Part shown: positions 8,501 through 18,300 of the stretch, in pieces
How positions within the stretch are numbered: position 1 is the first letter of the stretch
Layout: each line of letters begins with the position of its first letter
The notes under the pieces: generated by a model
The model's database searches: none
Told to the model about the DNA's origin: nothing
Seen by the model: only the letters and a program-made list of their open reading frames with translations
NCBI GenBank assembly: GCA_022606425.2
Contig: JAHDVF020000876.1
Coordinates: 62,001 to 126,000 of the forward strand
DNA length: 64,000 nt
Source of the DNA: Lepidostoma basale
Lineage: Eukaryota; Arthropoda; Insecta; Trichoptera; Lepidostomatidae
Direction: 5' to 3'
Program-made: the position numbers and the translations under genes

Positions 8501-10261
8501 TCCATCGTGTCATTTAGTTAACAATGATTGTCAAATAATTATATCTCTCATGCGAATTACTGATTTATGCGAATTATTTCAGACGTTGAAATATATAGAG
8601 ACCAACGCCCGTAAGTTTCACATTCGGAGGACGAAAAGGCTCGATGTGGCAGGTGCATTTCACTCTCCAGCCGTGGCTTCCGCAATGGCCCCCGTGCGAA
8701 AGGCTCTAAGCCTCTGCGACGTCAACAACCCCAATATCCGTGTCATGTCGGGCGTGGACGGCAAACACTACAGGAACGCCTCTCATATTAGGACTCAGTT
8801 GCCCAAGCAGGTAACATATCCCCCATTTTATACATTTCATATGTTACTTTTGTAATTAACCCTGGGGCTAGGACTAACTACAATTGGAGTGCGATACAAT
8901 CAACTGTATTTGTAGTTTGAAGTATTCGTCCCGTTTTTATTTATGTATTTTGTTGTTTTGAAAAACCAAAAAGAAATGATCCTACTATAAAGTTGAATAT
9001 TCACTACAATATTATTTTAAAATATACTTCATTTTACTTGCAAAACAAACAAACAAACAAACCATCACGCCGTTTTTTCTGCAGGGGTAGACAGAGAGAA
9101 TGGATCGCCACACTACTCTATCCTGGCAAACCTCTCTAGCTTCCTCCACATTCATACGAGTCATACACGCACGTCGATTCCTCCGACTTCTAACATGACC
9201 AACCTTTAAAATTTGATTAATTTGGTCATGCCATGTTTTCCTCGGTCTGCCTCGACTTCGTACCCCATTTACATCATTAACGTATACTTTCTTAACCATT
9301 CTTTCTCCATCCATGCGTTCCATAAGTCCGAACCAACGCAGCGATCCTTTCATAATTTTGTTCATAATGCCTTCTTCCGCTCTACATTCCTTTCTTATAT
9401 CAGCATTTAAGATTCTGTCATATATCGTTCTACCACACATACGTCTTAGGGACCTCATCTCTACCGCATTTATTCTGCTCTCATCCTTCTGCCAGTTCCA
9501 TGCTTCGCTTCCATACATTAGGGTTGGGACCAGAACTCCATTGTGAACGGCCGTTTTCGCTTTCATTGATAAACTTTACTTGCATAATATTTTTTTTATT
9601 CAATTTTCCGTGACGTACATCAGTTTGGTGTATGATATCTGTGGCATGCTGCTTCTCTGTATGCTATCTGCATGCGTTACTTTTTACCAATATATTTAAA
9701 AAGAAAATCTGTGTAAACAAACAATTTTATTCCCAAACCTATGTTTTTGACAAAAATAAAATTTCCTCTGACACATCAAAAACATTTTATCAATTATACA
9801 TAGAAAATTCAGTAATTTTTAACAGAACCACACAGTTTTATTATTAATGCTTCTTCCATTTGGTGAAGCACGGTGTAGCAAAATGACGAAAGTGGTTCTG
9901 AGGTTTGCGCTGGAAGGAGCCAAGGATTAGAACTATATTGGAAGCAACCTAGCGAACCAATGCACGGCATTCTATTGCAATGCCAACATATGAACAAAAC
10001 CTATCACCTAGCTTAACACTGACCGAAGCACTATGATTATCAGAGTTTGTGACTTTTGATTGATATAATAAGCATTTGAATGTATGTTTTCAGATCGTAA
10101 CTCCAGTTAAATGGGAGCAGGTGCTACACAACCTGTATACACGTCCTCAAGGCCATAATTTTCCACGCACATTTGAAGTTGGTCCAGGTCACACATTACG
10201 GACAATATTACGTCAAGTGAACTCCAGAGCCTGGGACAGATCTTATTCAATTTCAGTTTGA
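5194..10261 (+). CDS. MCAT: Malonyl-CoA:ACP transacylase, mitochondrial
   Basis: MCAT moves the malonyl group from CoA to mitochondrial acyl carrier protein and feeds the type II fatty acid synthesis that supplies lipoate. Exons 5194-5573, 5695-5894, 7038-7255, 8583-8810 and 10094-10261 join in phase to a complete 397-aa protein. The first 30 residues are basic and hydroxylated with a single acidic residue, as expected of a mitochondrial presequence. FabD landmarks appear in order: GQGTQ at 97-101, nucleophile Ser176 in AGFSLGE, Arg201 in the SIRSAAMEAAS helix, catalytic His293 in GAFHSP, and FEVGPG near the C-terminus. The GFS form of the serine motif is normal for animal MCAT. The length fits the animal family. 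The gene lies between DBR1 (divergent) and Tpr (same strand). Its introns, 121-1327 bp, are packed with mobile elements. The start is the first ATG in frame with the presequence. Confidence 0.96.
5695..5894 (+). CDS. MCAT: MCAT exon 2
   Basis: The acceptor is ttttag (AG 5693-5694) and the donor gtactt is at 5895. The exon carries the nucleophilic serine (Ser176) in GFSLGE. Confidence 0.95.
5984..6326. mobile_element. MITE with 19-bp perfect terminal repeats
   Basis: The 343-bp element in MCAT intron 2 begins ttatttggcaaaaggtccc and ends with its exact complement gggaccttttgccaaataa. TAC flanks both ends (5981-5983 and 6327-6329), which may be a 3-bp target duplication. An inner copy of the motif (ccaaaggtcc) lies near 6101. 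No coding sequence remains. Confidence 0.75.
6330..6757 (+). other. MCAT intron 2, middle part
   Basis: This is non-coding AT-rich sequence between two MITEs. The stretch ending in tgtaatgtttgtgatttttatttaataaatgaaatgaaa resembles the 3' tail of a retroelement, but I cannot assign a family. Confidence 0.4.
6766..7014. mobile_element. hAT-type MITE with exact 8-bp target duplication
   Basis: The 249-bp element starts cagtggcggtac and ends with the complement gtaccgccactg. Its arms stay paired for about 50 bp, including gcccagaagcccggcttgcg. Both sides carry the same 8 bp, attataca (6758-6765 and 7015-7022). An 8-bp duplication with CAG ends is the hAT hallmark. The right duplication ends 15 bp before MCAT exon 3 (starts 7038). 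The interior (6849-6927) resembles a segment at 13163-13237 in Tpr intron 1. Confidence 0.85.
7038..7255 (+). CDS. MCAT: MCAT exon 3
   Basis: The acceptor attgcag has its AG at 7036-7037, and the donor gtacat is at 7256. The exon encodes GLKLVSIRSAAMEAASKEM... to LSGTEG, with conserved Arg201. The polypyrimidine tract is poor because a MITE sits just upstream. Confidence 0.95.
7357..7571 (-). mobile_element. SINE-like element, family B, nested in a LINE
   Basis: The 215-bp insertion has the exact 11-bp duplication aaagcaaagat on both sides (7346-7356 and 7572-7582). Removing it and one repeat restores the LINE text. Its 3' end (left, minus strand) is the LINE family A tail ending gttagttagttagtt. 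Confidence 0.85.
7730..8009 (-). mobile_element. 5'-truncated LINE family A copy with 15-bp target duplication
   Basis: This 280-bp 3' fragment encodes ERMGEERMVKKVYVNNVNG..RGRPRKTWHDQINQILK and ends in an (aac)n/(gtt)n tail. It is flanked by the exact 15-bp repeat atatgatagaatacc (7715-7729 and 8010-8024). Truncation at the 5' end and a simple-repeat tail show target-primed reverse transcription. It lies in the opposite orientation to its host copy. Confidence 0.88.
8262..8510 (+). mobile_element. Second LINE family A fragment, head-to-tail
   Basis: This fragment resumes at aaaattaaaaaggtttcctgaga (SLRWFGHM region) after the first copy breaks off, and runs to ggacagagcagcacggcggtcc. It is a diverged partial copy or tandem duplication. 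The rest of the intron to 8582 is AT-rich and ends at the exon 4 acceptor. Confidence 0.6.
8583..8810 (+). CDS. MCAT: MCAT exon 4
   Basis: The acceptor is ttatttcag (AG 8581-8582) and the donor gtaaca is at 8811. The exon encodes TLKYIETNARKFHIRRTKR... and catalytic His293 in GAFHSP. Both ends are phase 0. Confidence 0.95.
9052..9567 (-). mobile_element. LINE family A, well-preserved 3' fragment
   Basis: The open reading frame at 9566-9012 starts MKAKTAVHNGVLVPTLMYGSE and runs through SLRRMCGRTIYDRI, SLRWFGLMERMD and RGRPRKTWHDQINQILKVG to EVCQDRVVWRSIL. It ends with an aaac-repeat tail at 9040-9060. It is one of the least decayed copies and occupies MCAT intron 4. The flanks 8811-9051 and 9568-10093 show no other feature. 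Confidence 0.85.
10094..10261 (+). CDS. MCAT: MCAT exon 5 with stop codon
   Basis: The acceptor is ttttcag (AG 10092-10093). The exon encodes IVTPVKWEQVLHNLYTR... and FEVGPGHTLRTILRQVN, and ends at TGA 10259-10261. Confidence 0.95.
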   Translation: MVTPVKWEQVLHNLYTRPQGHNFPRTFEVGPGHTLRTILRQVNSRAWDRSYSISV

Positions 10262-10300
10262 AGATTCTGGTTTAGTTTGTGAATGACTTAAGTGGACACA

Positions 10301-10306
10301 AATAAA
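10301..10306 (+). promoter_or_regulatory. Probable MCAT polyadenylation signal
   Basis: This AATAAA lies 40 bp after the stop codon. It is the first canonical signal downstream and would give a short 3' UTR. Confidence 0.55.
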
Positions 10307-10659
10307 TTAACTATTATGTTTTAAGTTGGTAAAATAGAAAACCTTACCTATGGGCTAACTCTATTGTAGGTCAAAGATTATGAACAGTGCAATGTCATCT
10401 CTCAGTGTTAACAGTAACTGTAACCAGTATCAGAGATTGGTGTTAACTATACTATACCAAAAAATGTAAAAAATATCTTTTGATCATTTTATATATTAAT
10501 GAAATATATTCACCATTTTACAAATATTCACCATTCTTTTCTTTTTTTATTCTGAAAAATAAACACAAAGTTATGCAACCATTGGCAAATGTATTTATTG
10601 TAATTTCTATCAAAAATGGAAATATTCCAATTATATCACTAATTTCAATTAACCTTGGC

Positions 10660-10755
10660 ATGTATGACTCGTTGTATGAATGTGGAGGAATCTAGAGAGG
10701 TATGTCAGGATAGAGTCAGGTAGTGTTGAGGTCCATTCCCTCTGTCTACCCCTGT
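10660..10755 (+). mobile_element. LINE family A 3' scrap
   Basis: This is a short match to the family end: atgactcgttgtatgaatgt..gaggtatgtcagga..tccattccctctg..ctacccct. It is too decayed for more detail. Confidence 0.55.
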
Positions 10756-10849
10756 GGAGTACATTAGAAACATTTATTTCAATTTCATGCAGATAGCAAA
10801 AAGAAAAATCTTTGAATGATCCCTAAGATCAAGAAGATGTGTATGGAAA

Positions 10850-11105
10850 ATTAGAATCTTTATTGAAATTACTAAAAATATAATATTTGTATTAAGACAT
10901 TTATGTGATATCTATTGTTTCTTGAACAATGATATAAAACTCTCTATTAAATATTGACGATTTGATTTTTAAAGTTTTATTATATTTTATGGATGTGATA
11001 TATTTCATCTTACTAAGGCATTTACAATGTTCTAGCAAAGCGAAACATAACACTCCCATAAAATATAAGCAAACTTCTAGAAAACAGATATTTTCATAAA
11101 TATGA
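10850..11105. mobile_element. Foldback MITE, family F2
   Basis: The segment contains ttaaagttttattatattttatgg on one arm and cccataaaatataagcaaac-ttctagaaaacaga on the other, with the stem interior near ctaaggcattt. It belongs to the same palindromic family as 18655-18800, 27770-27935, 52150-52345 and 54515-54610. Confidence 0.55.
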
Positions 11106-11134
11106 AATATGCCTGAGTGGAGTGGTATCAAATT

Positions 11135-11420
11135 AAATTATACTAAATATGATGAGAGTAGAATGGTAAAAAAGATGTATACAAGCAGCGTGAGTGGAAA
11201 AAGAAGCCGAGGACGACCGAGGAAAACATGGCATGACCAAATTAATCAATTACTAAAAGGCGGTCACATTCGAAGTCGGAATAATCGACGTGCGTGCATG
11301 GTACGATGTATGAATGTAGAGGAAGCCCTAGAGGTATGCCAGGAGAGAGCATTGTAGCGATCCATCCTCTCTGCCTACCCCTTCGGGGAAATGGCGTGAT
11401 GATTAGTTAGTTAGTTAGTT
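11135..11420 (+). mobile_element. LINE family A, 5'-truncated copy
   Basis: It encodes DESRMVKKMYTSSVSGKRSRG...PRKTWHDQINQLLKGGHIRSRNNRRACMVRCMNVEEALEVCQERAL, then a non-coding tail ctaccccttcgggga..gttagttagttagtt. It belongs to the same subfamily (TSSVSGKRSRG) as the copies at 59.6-60.4 kb and 61.1-61.6 kb. Confidence 0.82.
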
Positions 11421-11424
11421 ATTA

Positions 11425-12190
11425 TTTAAAATGAACTTCCATCAAGAGATTTCAGTTAAATCATTTGATTATCTTAAAAACGCTAAGTAAGTAAGTTATT
11501 TAAAATGATCGAGAGATTTTAGTAAAATCATTAGAATATTTATTATTAGTTTATATCGTTCCGATGATAAGGGTATAAAACCTTCAAAATGTGTTGAGAA
11601 AAATGAACTCAAATGTGGAAATAACAGTATTTCAATTCATAAAAATATTGTTAATTATATTTGTCAATCTAAATACTGATACTAAAGAGTGCTTATTTAG
11701 ATGCTAATACTAAAGTGTTTTTTTTTTAAATAATGGTGGCAATATCATCTAAAATCAAGAACAGAAATAAATAGGCAGAGTTCTAATGGGCAGGCAGTAA
11801 ACGAGTTAGATCGTGCTATGAACAGTATTGATAAAATAGAAAATACGTACATTGTTAGGAGCTTATTGTTGTCAGGGGGGGGGTGAAAGATGAATTTAAT
11901 CGAAATCTCATTCCCGATCTCAAACACTTCCCAACACTTGCCTATGTTATTCGCCAATCTTAATATTATGTTATTTGAGATATGCTCCGGGATGCATTAT
12001 GATATGAAATTGAAACCAATATTTACTCTTTAAAATTACATTTATTGTACACCGAGTATGCCATGAAACATGGCTATATCAACATTATATTTTATCTACT
12101 TTTTTTTTGCTTTTTCTTCTGTTAGTGGTACATAATCTATGGTTCAATATATTGTTTATTGTTTAACATTTCCGCGTTATCGGGTGAAAC
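11425..12190 (+). other. Intergenic DNA upstream of Tpr
   Basis: Positions 11425-11660 hold foldback-family debris (atgaacttccatcaagagatttcag, ccttcaaaatgtgttgag). The region 11661-12190 shows no repeat I recognise and should contain the Tpr promoter and 5' UTR. I see no clear TATA box or initiator. Confidence 0.4.
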
Positions 12191-12392
12191 ATGGCCGCCG
12201 AACTTGGCGTGCCCGCCGAAATTATGGCGGAAAACGTTATAAATCTTAAACATTTACATAACATTCTTTCAACCGAAGAGTTATTAGCCATTGCGGAACC
12301 CACAATTAAAAAAATAGACAGTTACTTTGATGTCAAATTTGACGAATTTTTGACATCTCAAGCACTTTTCGAAGCCGGTCGGAGGGAATCGG
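12191..12392 (+). CDS. Tpr: Tpr exon 1
   Basis: The exon starts ATGGCCGCCGAACTTGG in a good initiation context (aaacATGG). It encodes 67 residues ending RRESG, with donor gtaatc at 12393. The N-terminal helix before the coiled coil (LSTEELLAIAEPTIKKIDSYF) fits the family. Confidence 0.93.
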
Positions 12393-15300
12393 GTAATCAG
12401 ATTTACTTTTAATATTTAATTAAAACAGGCTCAGCAACTGTTTATTATGCATGTTCATTGTATTAAATATATACAGAGCAAAATTATAAAATAGGAAAAA
12501 GTTTAAAAGTGAGTTTTGATGAAGAATATTCGCTTATACCACTTCATGGATTCAAAAAAGCATGACTTGTCAACGTGTATTCATAACAATAAAGACGTAT
12601 TCTTTAAATATTAAAAATATCTTTAAATGCTATTCTCGTGTGGGGTGTTGATGACTATTTATGATGAAATCATTTTTCAGAACAAATATTTTATTATTAG
12701 TTTCGCTTCAATTACGGAAGCGCAAATTTTAATATGACAACTCTCGGCGTTTCACTATATACATATTTCTCGCAATGTTCGTCGCACGTTTAGCAGTCGC
12801 AAATAGGTAATACGTAAGAGATGTTTTTAGGTTAATTCGAATATTTTTGGACAATATTAGCGCGGAACATAATTAACCATGACCTAAATTATATCTGTCT
12901 GCCTTATCAATGATAACTCTTTACCTCCGAGTTATCCACCATCATTCAGTTCTTTACCCCTCCCGCAACTAATGCGCATAAAAAAAGTTCTCCTCGATAG
13001 CCCACCATGTACTCCGGCAAACAAAATGGTCTCACGCAGGATGCTCTCTCCTACCACAACTCCATCCAGGCACTGTTATAATAAGACTGATCCCATCAAA
13101 CTCTACAATGCCAACCCTAACTGGTCTTCCATTCCTAAATCCTCCCTCGCCCTCAGCACTAGCCCCCGCATAAAACAACTACTGAATCACATTTTCAACA
13201 ACGTTTTCTACAGACGCAAGAGAAATAGCCATTAGAGGTTAATATTACAAATGTCTTGGCGGAATATTCCTCCATGGCCGGTTAACGGGTTATGAATCAG
13301 TGCAGCGGCTCAAATAATTTTTTAATCATCAATGGTATTACTGGAATGTTATTAAATATTACATTGTGTGTGTTTTTTTTAGGAGAAAAAGTAGAAAAGT
13401 TAGAGAAAGAGGTGTGCGAGGTAACGTCCAACTATGAGCACTGCAAGGCCAAGCTGGAGGCCGCGGAGCAGACCCTGCAGGAGCTGGAGGCCCAGCTGGG
13501 CCTGTCCAAGTCGGAGCTGCAGACAACGAATGAGAGTGTGGTGCGCCTGCAGAAGGACACGGAGGAGTTCCGCGGGCAGCGCGACACGGCGGTCACGGAG
13601 CGCGACGGCCTGAGCGCCATGCTGCAGCGCCGCACCTCCGAGCTGGAGCGCATCCAGACCGACCTCAACACCGTGCAGCAACAGCTGCAGAAAGCTATCA
13701 ATGAAAAGTGCGAAGCCCTCTGCCTCACCAATGAAATCCAACAGAAAGAACTGTCCCTCAAGTTTAAAGAGCAGCACATAGACCAAGAGAACAGCTTGCT
13801 CACCAAGCAAATCAAGTCCCTCAGCGATGAGCTCAACCGCTGCAACAACGAGCTGTCAACTATCCGGTTCTCCCAGTCCAACAGGATTCTCTTGCTGGAG
13901 TCAGAGGTGGAGGAGCAGAACATGGCCCTGAAGATCGCCGGGGATAAGGTGGAGAGGCTGAATGAAGCCACGAGAACTCTCACTGCTAAGAATGACAAGT
14001 TGGCGCAGAAGCTAATGCAGCAAAGGGCAGAGGAGGACACCATGTGCCAGAACTTCAAAAAGGAAATAGAATCTAAAACTAAACTGGCCGAACTGTACAA
14101 CAGCATGAAGAGTGATGCAGAATCTAAAAATGAAGAAATCAGCAAGGCTTTTGCGGATCTGCAGAGCATACTCAATGAATCCGTGGAGAAGTACGGAGTG
14201 CTGGAGACCAAGCACAAGCAGCTGGAGGTGGATCACCAGGAGAGTGTAGAGAAACAGAATGAAATTATTAACACCCTCAAGCAGGAGCTGGAGCACGCTA
14301 ACGATCTGCTTGTGGGGGCCAAGAACGAGAGCATCTCGTTGGCCTTGGAGCACCTCTCCCCCACTGCTGCTGTCACTAGCCGACTTATCCGTTCAGGCAT
14401 GTCCCTCACGCAGATGTACACGCAGCTATGCCACGTCTCCGATGAACTCAGCCGGGAGAAAGAGGAGAAAAAGAGACTGTCTGAGGCCCTCACCAATGTG
14501 TACAATGAACTTAGCGAAAAGGCTCCGTTCCTAGAGGAACAGAATATACAGTACGAAGAAGCGCTTCAGAATAATGTGGGTCTCACGCAGCAGGTGGACT
14601 CGCTCGTCACGGAATGCAATCAGCTGCGAGATGAATATGCCGAGGCTATGAAAGTCTCCAACCACTTCCAAAGGGAAAATGACAAACTTAAACGAGAAAT
14701 TACAGATCTTGCGAGGCAAGTGTGTTACCTTTTGAAGGAGGCAGAATTTTGTAAAGGCGGCTCCACCCCTAGCGGCGATCAAGATTCTTCAGCAACAATC
14801 ACGACCAACAGCACCTCATCGGAGCACAGCTCATCTCGCGTCATCTCCAAGCACCTCGTGACCTTCGCAGACATACAAGAGCTTCAAGCCAACAATCAGA
14901 AACTCTTGAAGACTGTAAGAGATCTGGTGGATAAACAGGAAGAGAGCGAGAGGCAGAAGGTTCAGTTTGAAGTGGGAGAGATGCAGAGCAAGTACGAGAC
15001 TATTCAGAGCCGAGTCACGGAGCTGGTGGAGGAGCGCGACAAGCAGACCAAGATGGTGACCAATCTGATCCGACAAAGAGACATGTACAAAAAGCAGTAT
15101 TCGGACATCGTGAAAGGACAAGATATCTCATCCAATTTGGAGAGAAGTGACTGCTCCATGGATTTTAACGAATCTGGCACCAAGCTGGCCGCCTCCGCCT
15201 CCCTGACCCCCGTCAAGCCCAGTGAGCTGCAGGCCCTCAAGACTCAGCTAGCGGAGGTCAACACCGCTATGGATAAAAAATTGGAAGAATATAAAGTTTA

Positions 15301-18300
15301 CAAAGAAGAAACCCTCACTAATCAAAAAATGCTCATGCAGCAGATTGAAGATATGCGCAAGGAGTTAACTAACCTTTCGGGAACGTACAGTAAGACGGCC
15401 GCTCAACTGGAATTTGTCAATGAGAAACATAAATCAGTTCAGCTGAATATAGCCACCTACAAGAAACAAATCAGCACCCTCGAACAGAAGTGTAATGCCT
15501 ACAGCGCCACCATCGGCAAACACGAGGTTTCTCTTATACACTTGCGCGATGAAGCCATGAATGCTCACGATAAGTTATCCAAAGCCGAAGTTCTGTTACA
15601 AAACCTGCAACGAGAAAATAGTCACCTTAAGAGCACCGAGGCTCGGTTGCAGACCGAGAGGGATCTCCTGAAGCAAGAGAGGCAAAGTCAGGTTGTCCTG
15701 CTCAGCAACCTGGAGCTCATTAAGGCCAGTCTGGAGCGCTCGGAGGGGGAGGGCCGCATCAAGCTGGAGTCGCGCCTGGACGACGCCACGCGTGAGACCA
15801 GTGCGCTGCGCCGCTCCCTGCAGGAGGAGCAAGCCCGCTTCCGGGAGCTGGCTGCGCACCTGGAGCAGCAGGCGCAGCACGCCAAGACCCTCATGGAGGA
15901 GGAAAAGTCCCAAGCTGATAAACTACGGGCCCAACTCGCATCACTGAGGGAAGAATTAGTTAATAAGACAACCCATATAGAAGAAATTAGTAAAAAGTTC
16001 ACTACGGCCATCAATCCCACCAGAATGGATGGAAGTTTTGATTCCATTAAAAAGCTCAAGGAAGTGGAGAGCCAACTCAGCACCAAGCAATCCGAAGTGA
16101 GCTACCTGCAGCAACAGATTGAAGTGAGTAAGGAGAGAATCAAGCAGTACTGTGATATTAATGAAGAATCCGAGGCACAGCTCAAGGTGCTGCATGACCA
16201 GTTTGCGGAATACAAGACTACTTCGGAGGCTAAAGTCAATGAGCTTCTGCACTCAGAGAATCTGCTGAAGGAGAAGTGCGCAGAGTTGGAGGCGGAGCTC
16301 TCGCTGCAGTCTGATGGGCAGCAGGTCACCACAGGCGGGCTTAAATCTGAGCTGCTCCGCGCCCAAGAGAGCCTTAGGGTAGCTCTGCAGGACCTTGAAG
16401 AGAAGAATGCCAATCTTCGAAGTGCCGAAACTGAGGTGGCTCGTTATGCTGAGACTGCTCAGACAGCTGAAGACAAGTACGCCCATGAAATGGTCCTCCA
16501 CTCCAAGGATATACAATCTCTCACCGAGTTGAAGGAGCAACTGTCCAGACTACAGCAAGAGATTGCGGAGCTCACGAGCGCCAGAGACCAGGCTATTTAC
16601 AATCTCAACGAGAGCAGAGCGAGCTGGGAGAGCCAAGAGAAATCCTTCAACTCTGAAAAGGAAGATATCCAGTCTCGGCTCGCGGACTTGACCCAGCAGA
16701 ATGCCCTGCTGCTGGACCAGATCCAGGCGCTGAGCACGCAGCTGGCCCTGGCCACGGTCTCCAAGCAGGCTGACATGAATGAGTCGGGTAACGGGTCCAT
16801 GGTGACAGATAATACTATGAATCGTTCCTTTAATGAAGATGAGATTAAATCTTCGGAGAAACTTCTCCAAATTATCAAGTATCTTAGGAAAGAACGTGAT
16901 ATTATAGTGGCCAAGTTTGATATCCTCCAAGCGGAAAATTTCAGAGTAAAATCTCAGTTGGATTGTACGGAAAAGAAATTGGACGAAGCCAAACTGTCGC
17001 TCTTCTCCGAAAGGGAAAAATCTGAGGCAAATTCAATATCTCTGTCCAAACATTCCGAGATTCTCAGGAAAGTTGAAACCCTGAATGCCATCACCGATAG
17101 TAATAGGATCCTTCGTGACGAGAGAGACAGTCTGGTAAAGAGAGTTAATGAGCTGTCCGAGTCCTCCACCCGCCTGGAGGAGGCCCTGGCGCCGCTGCAG
17201 GAGAAAAATAAGGAATTCTCCATCAAGTTGGACACCCTCCAGTCTGAGAATGTGGCCCTGCGCACAGAAGCCAACAGGTGGCGAACTAGAGTGAACGCGC
17301 TGGTTGAGAGGGCCAACAAAACTAGCCCCGAAGACTGGAAGAGGCTTCAGAATGAGAGAGAGACTTTAGCTAAAATGCTTACCACTGAGAAGGAGAACGT
17401 AAAGAAACTGAACGAGGAGGCTAACGTTATCAAGACGGAGAAAACACGTTTGGAGGAACAGATCAACAACCTTAACAAGCAACATGTTTCGCAGGCCGAG
17501 GAATTCAGGAAGCAAGTGGACGAGTTGGGCATGCTCAGGAAGGATATTGCTCGAGTCACGCAGGAGCTCGGGGAGGTGAAGTCCACCCTCGCAGAGAAGA
17601 CGGATGAACTCGCCAAGCTGACGGACAGCCTCAACACCAAGGAAACTATTCTAGCAGACATCCGAAACAAGGAGGCTCAGATCCGTAAAATTGCCAAGAA
17701 ATACAAGATGCAATATGAAGATCTCACTAAGTTAGTGGAGGAAGACAAGAAAAAATCAGAACTGCTCGCCACCGAAGCAGCCATGTCTTCGGAGTCTCTG
17801 GTTGAAGCTCGTAAGGAATTGGAGCAGAAGATGGCGGAGCTCGATAAATCCAGCTCCGAAAAACTAGGGGATCTGGAAGCCAGAATCAACCAGTCTCTCC
17901 AAGAAAATGAAAGCTTAAGAAGAGAAAATGCATTGCTCAAGAACACTTTCGATGATAAAGAGGAAAAGGCTAAACTTGTTTTGAAGCAAGCCAAAATAAA
18001 GATTGTTCAATTAACGGAATCTAATGACAGCTTGTCCAAGGAGCTAGTCGAAATCAAGAACAAGATGGAGTCGGAAGAGCAAAATAAAGAGGAGAGCGAC
18101 ACCCGCTTCGAGCTGCTGACTTCGCAGTACGAGTCCCGAGTGGCGCGGCTGGAGAAGGAGAAGGCCGAGGCCCTGGCGGAGCAGGCCCGCAGCGCTCGCG
18201 AGGCCGAGGCGCTCGGCCACAAGGCGGCGCAGCTGCAGCGCCAGCTCAGCAGCCAGCAGGCCGCCAAGCCCTCCACCAGCTGCGGCCTGGGGGACAAGCC

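Noticed and set aside
13292..13382. Upstream start for the long Tpr frame at 13292
   Set aside because: This is intron read-through: tttttttttag at the end is a strong acceptor, and exon 1 at 12191 joins exactly in phase.
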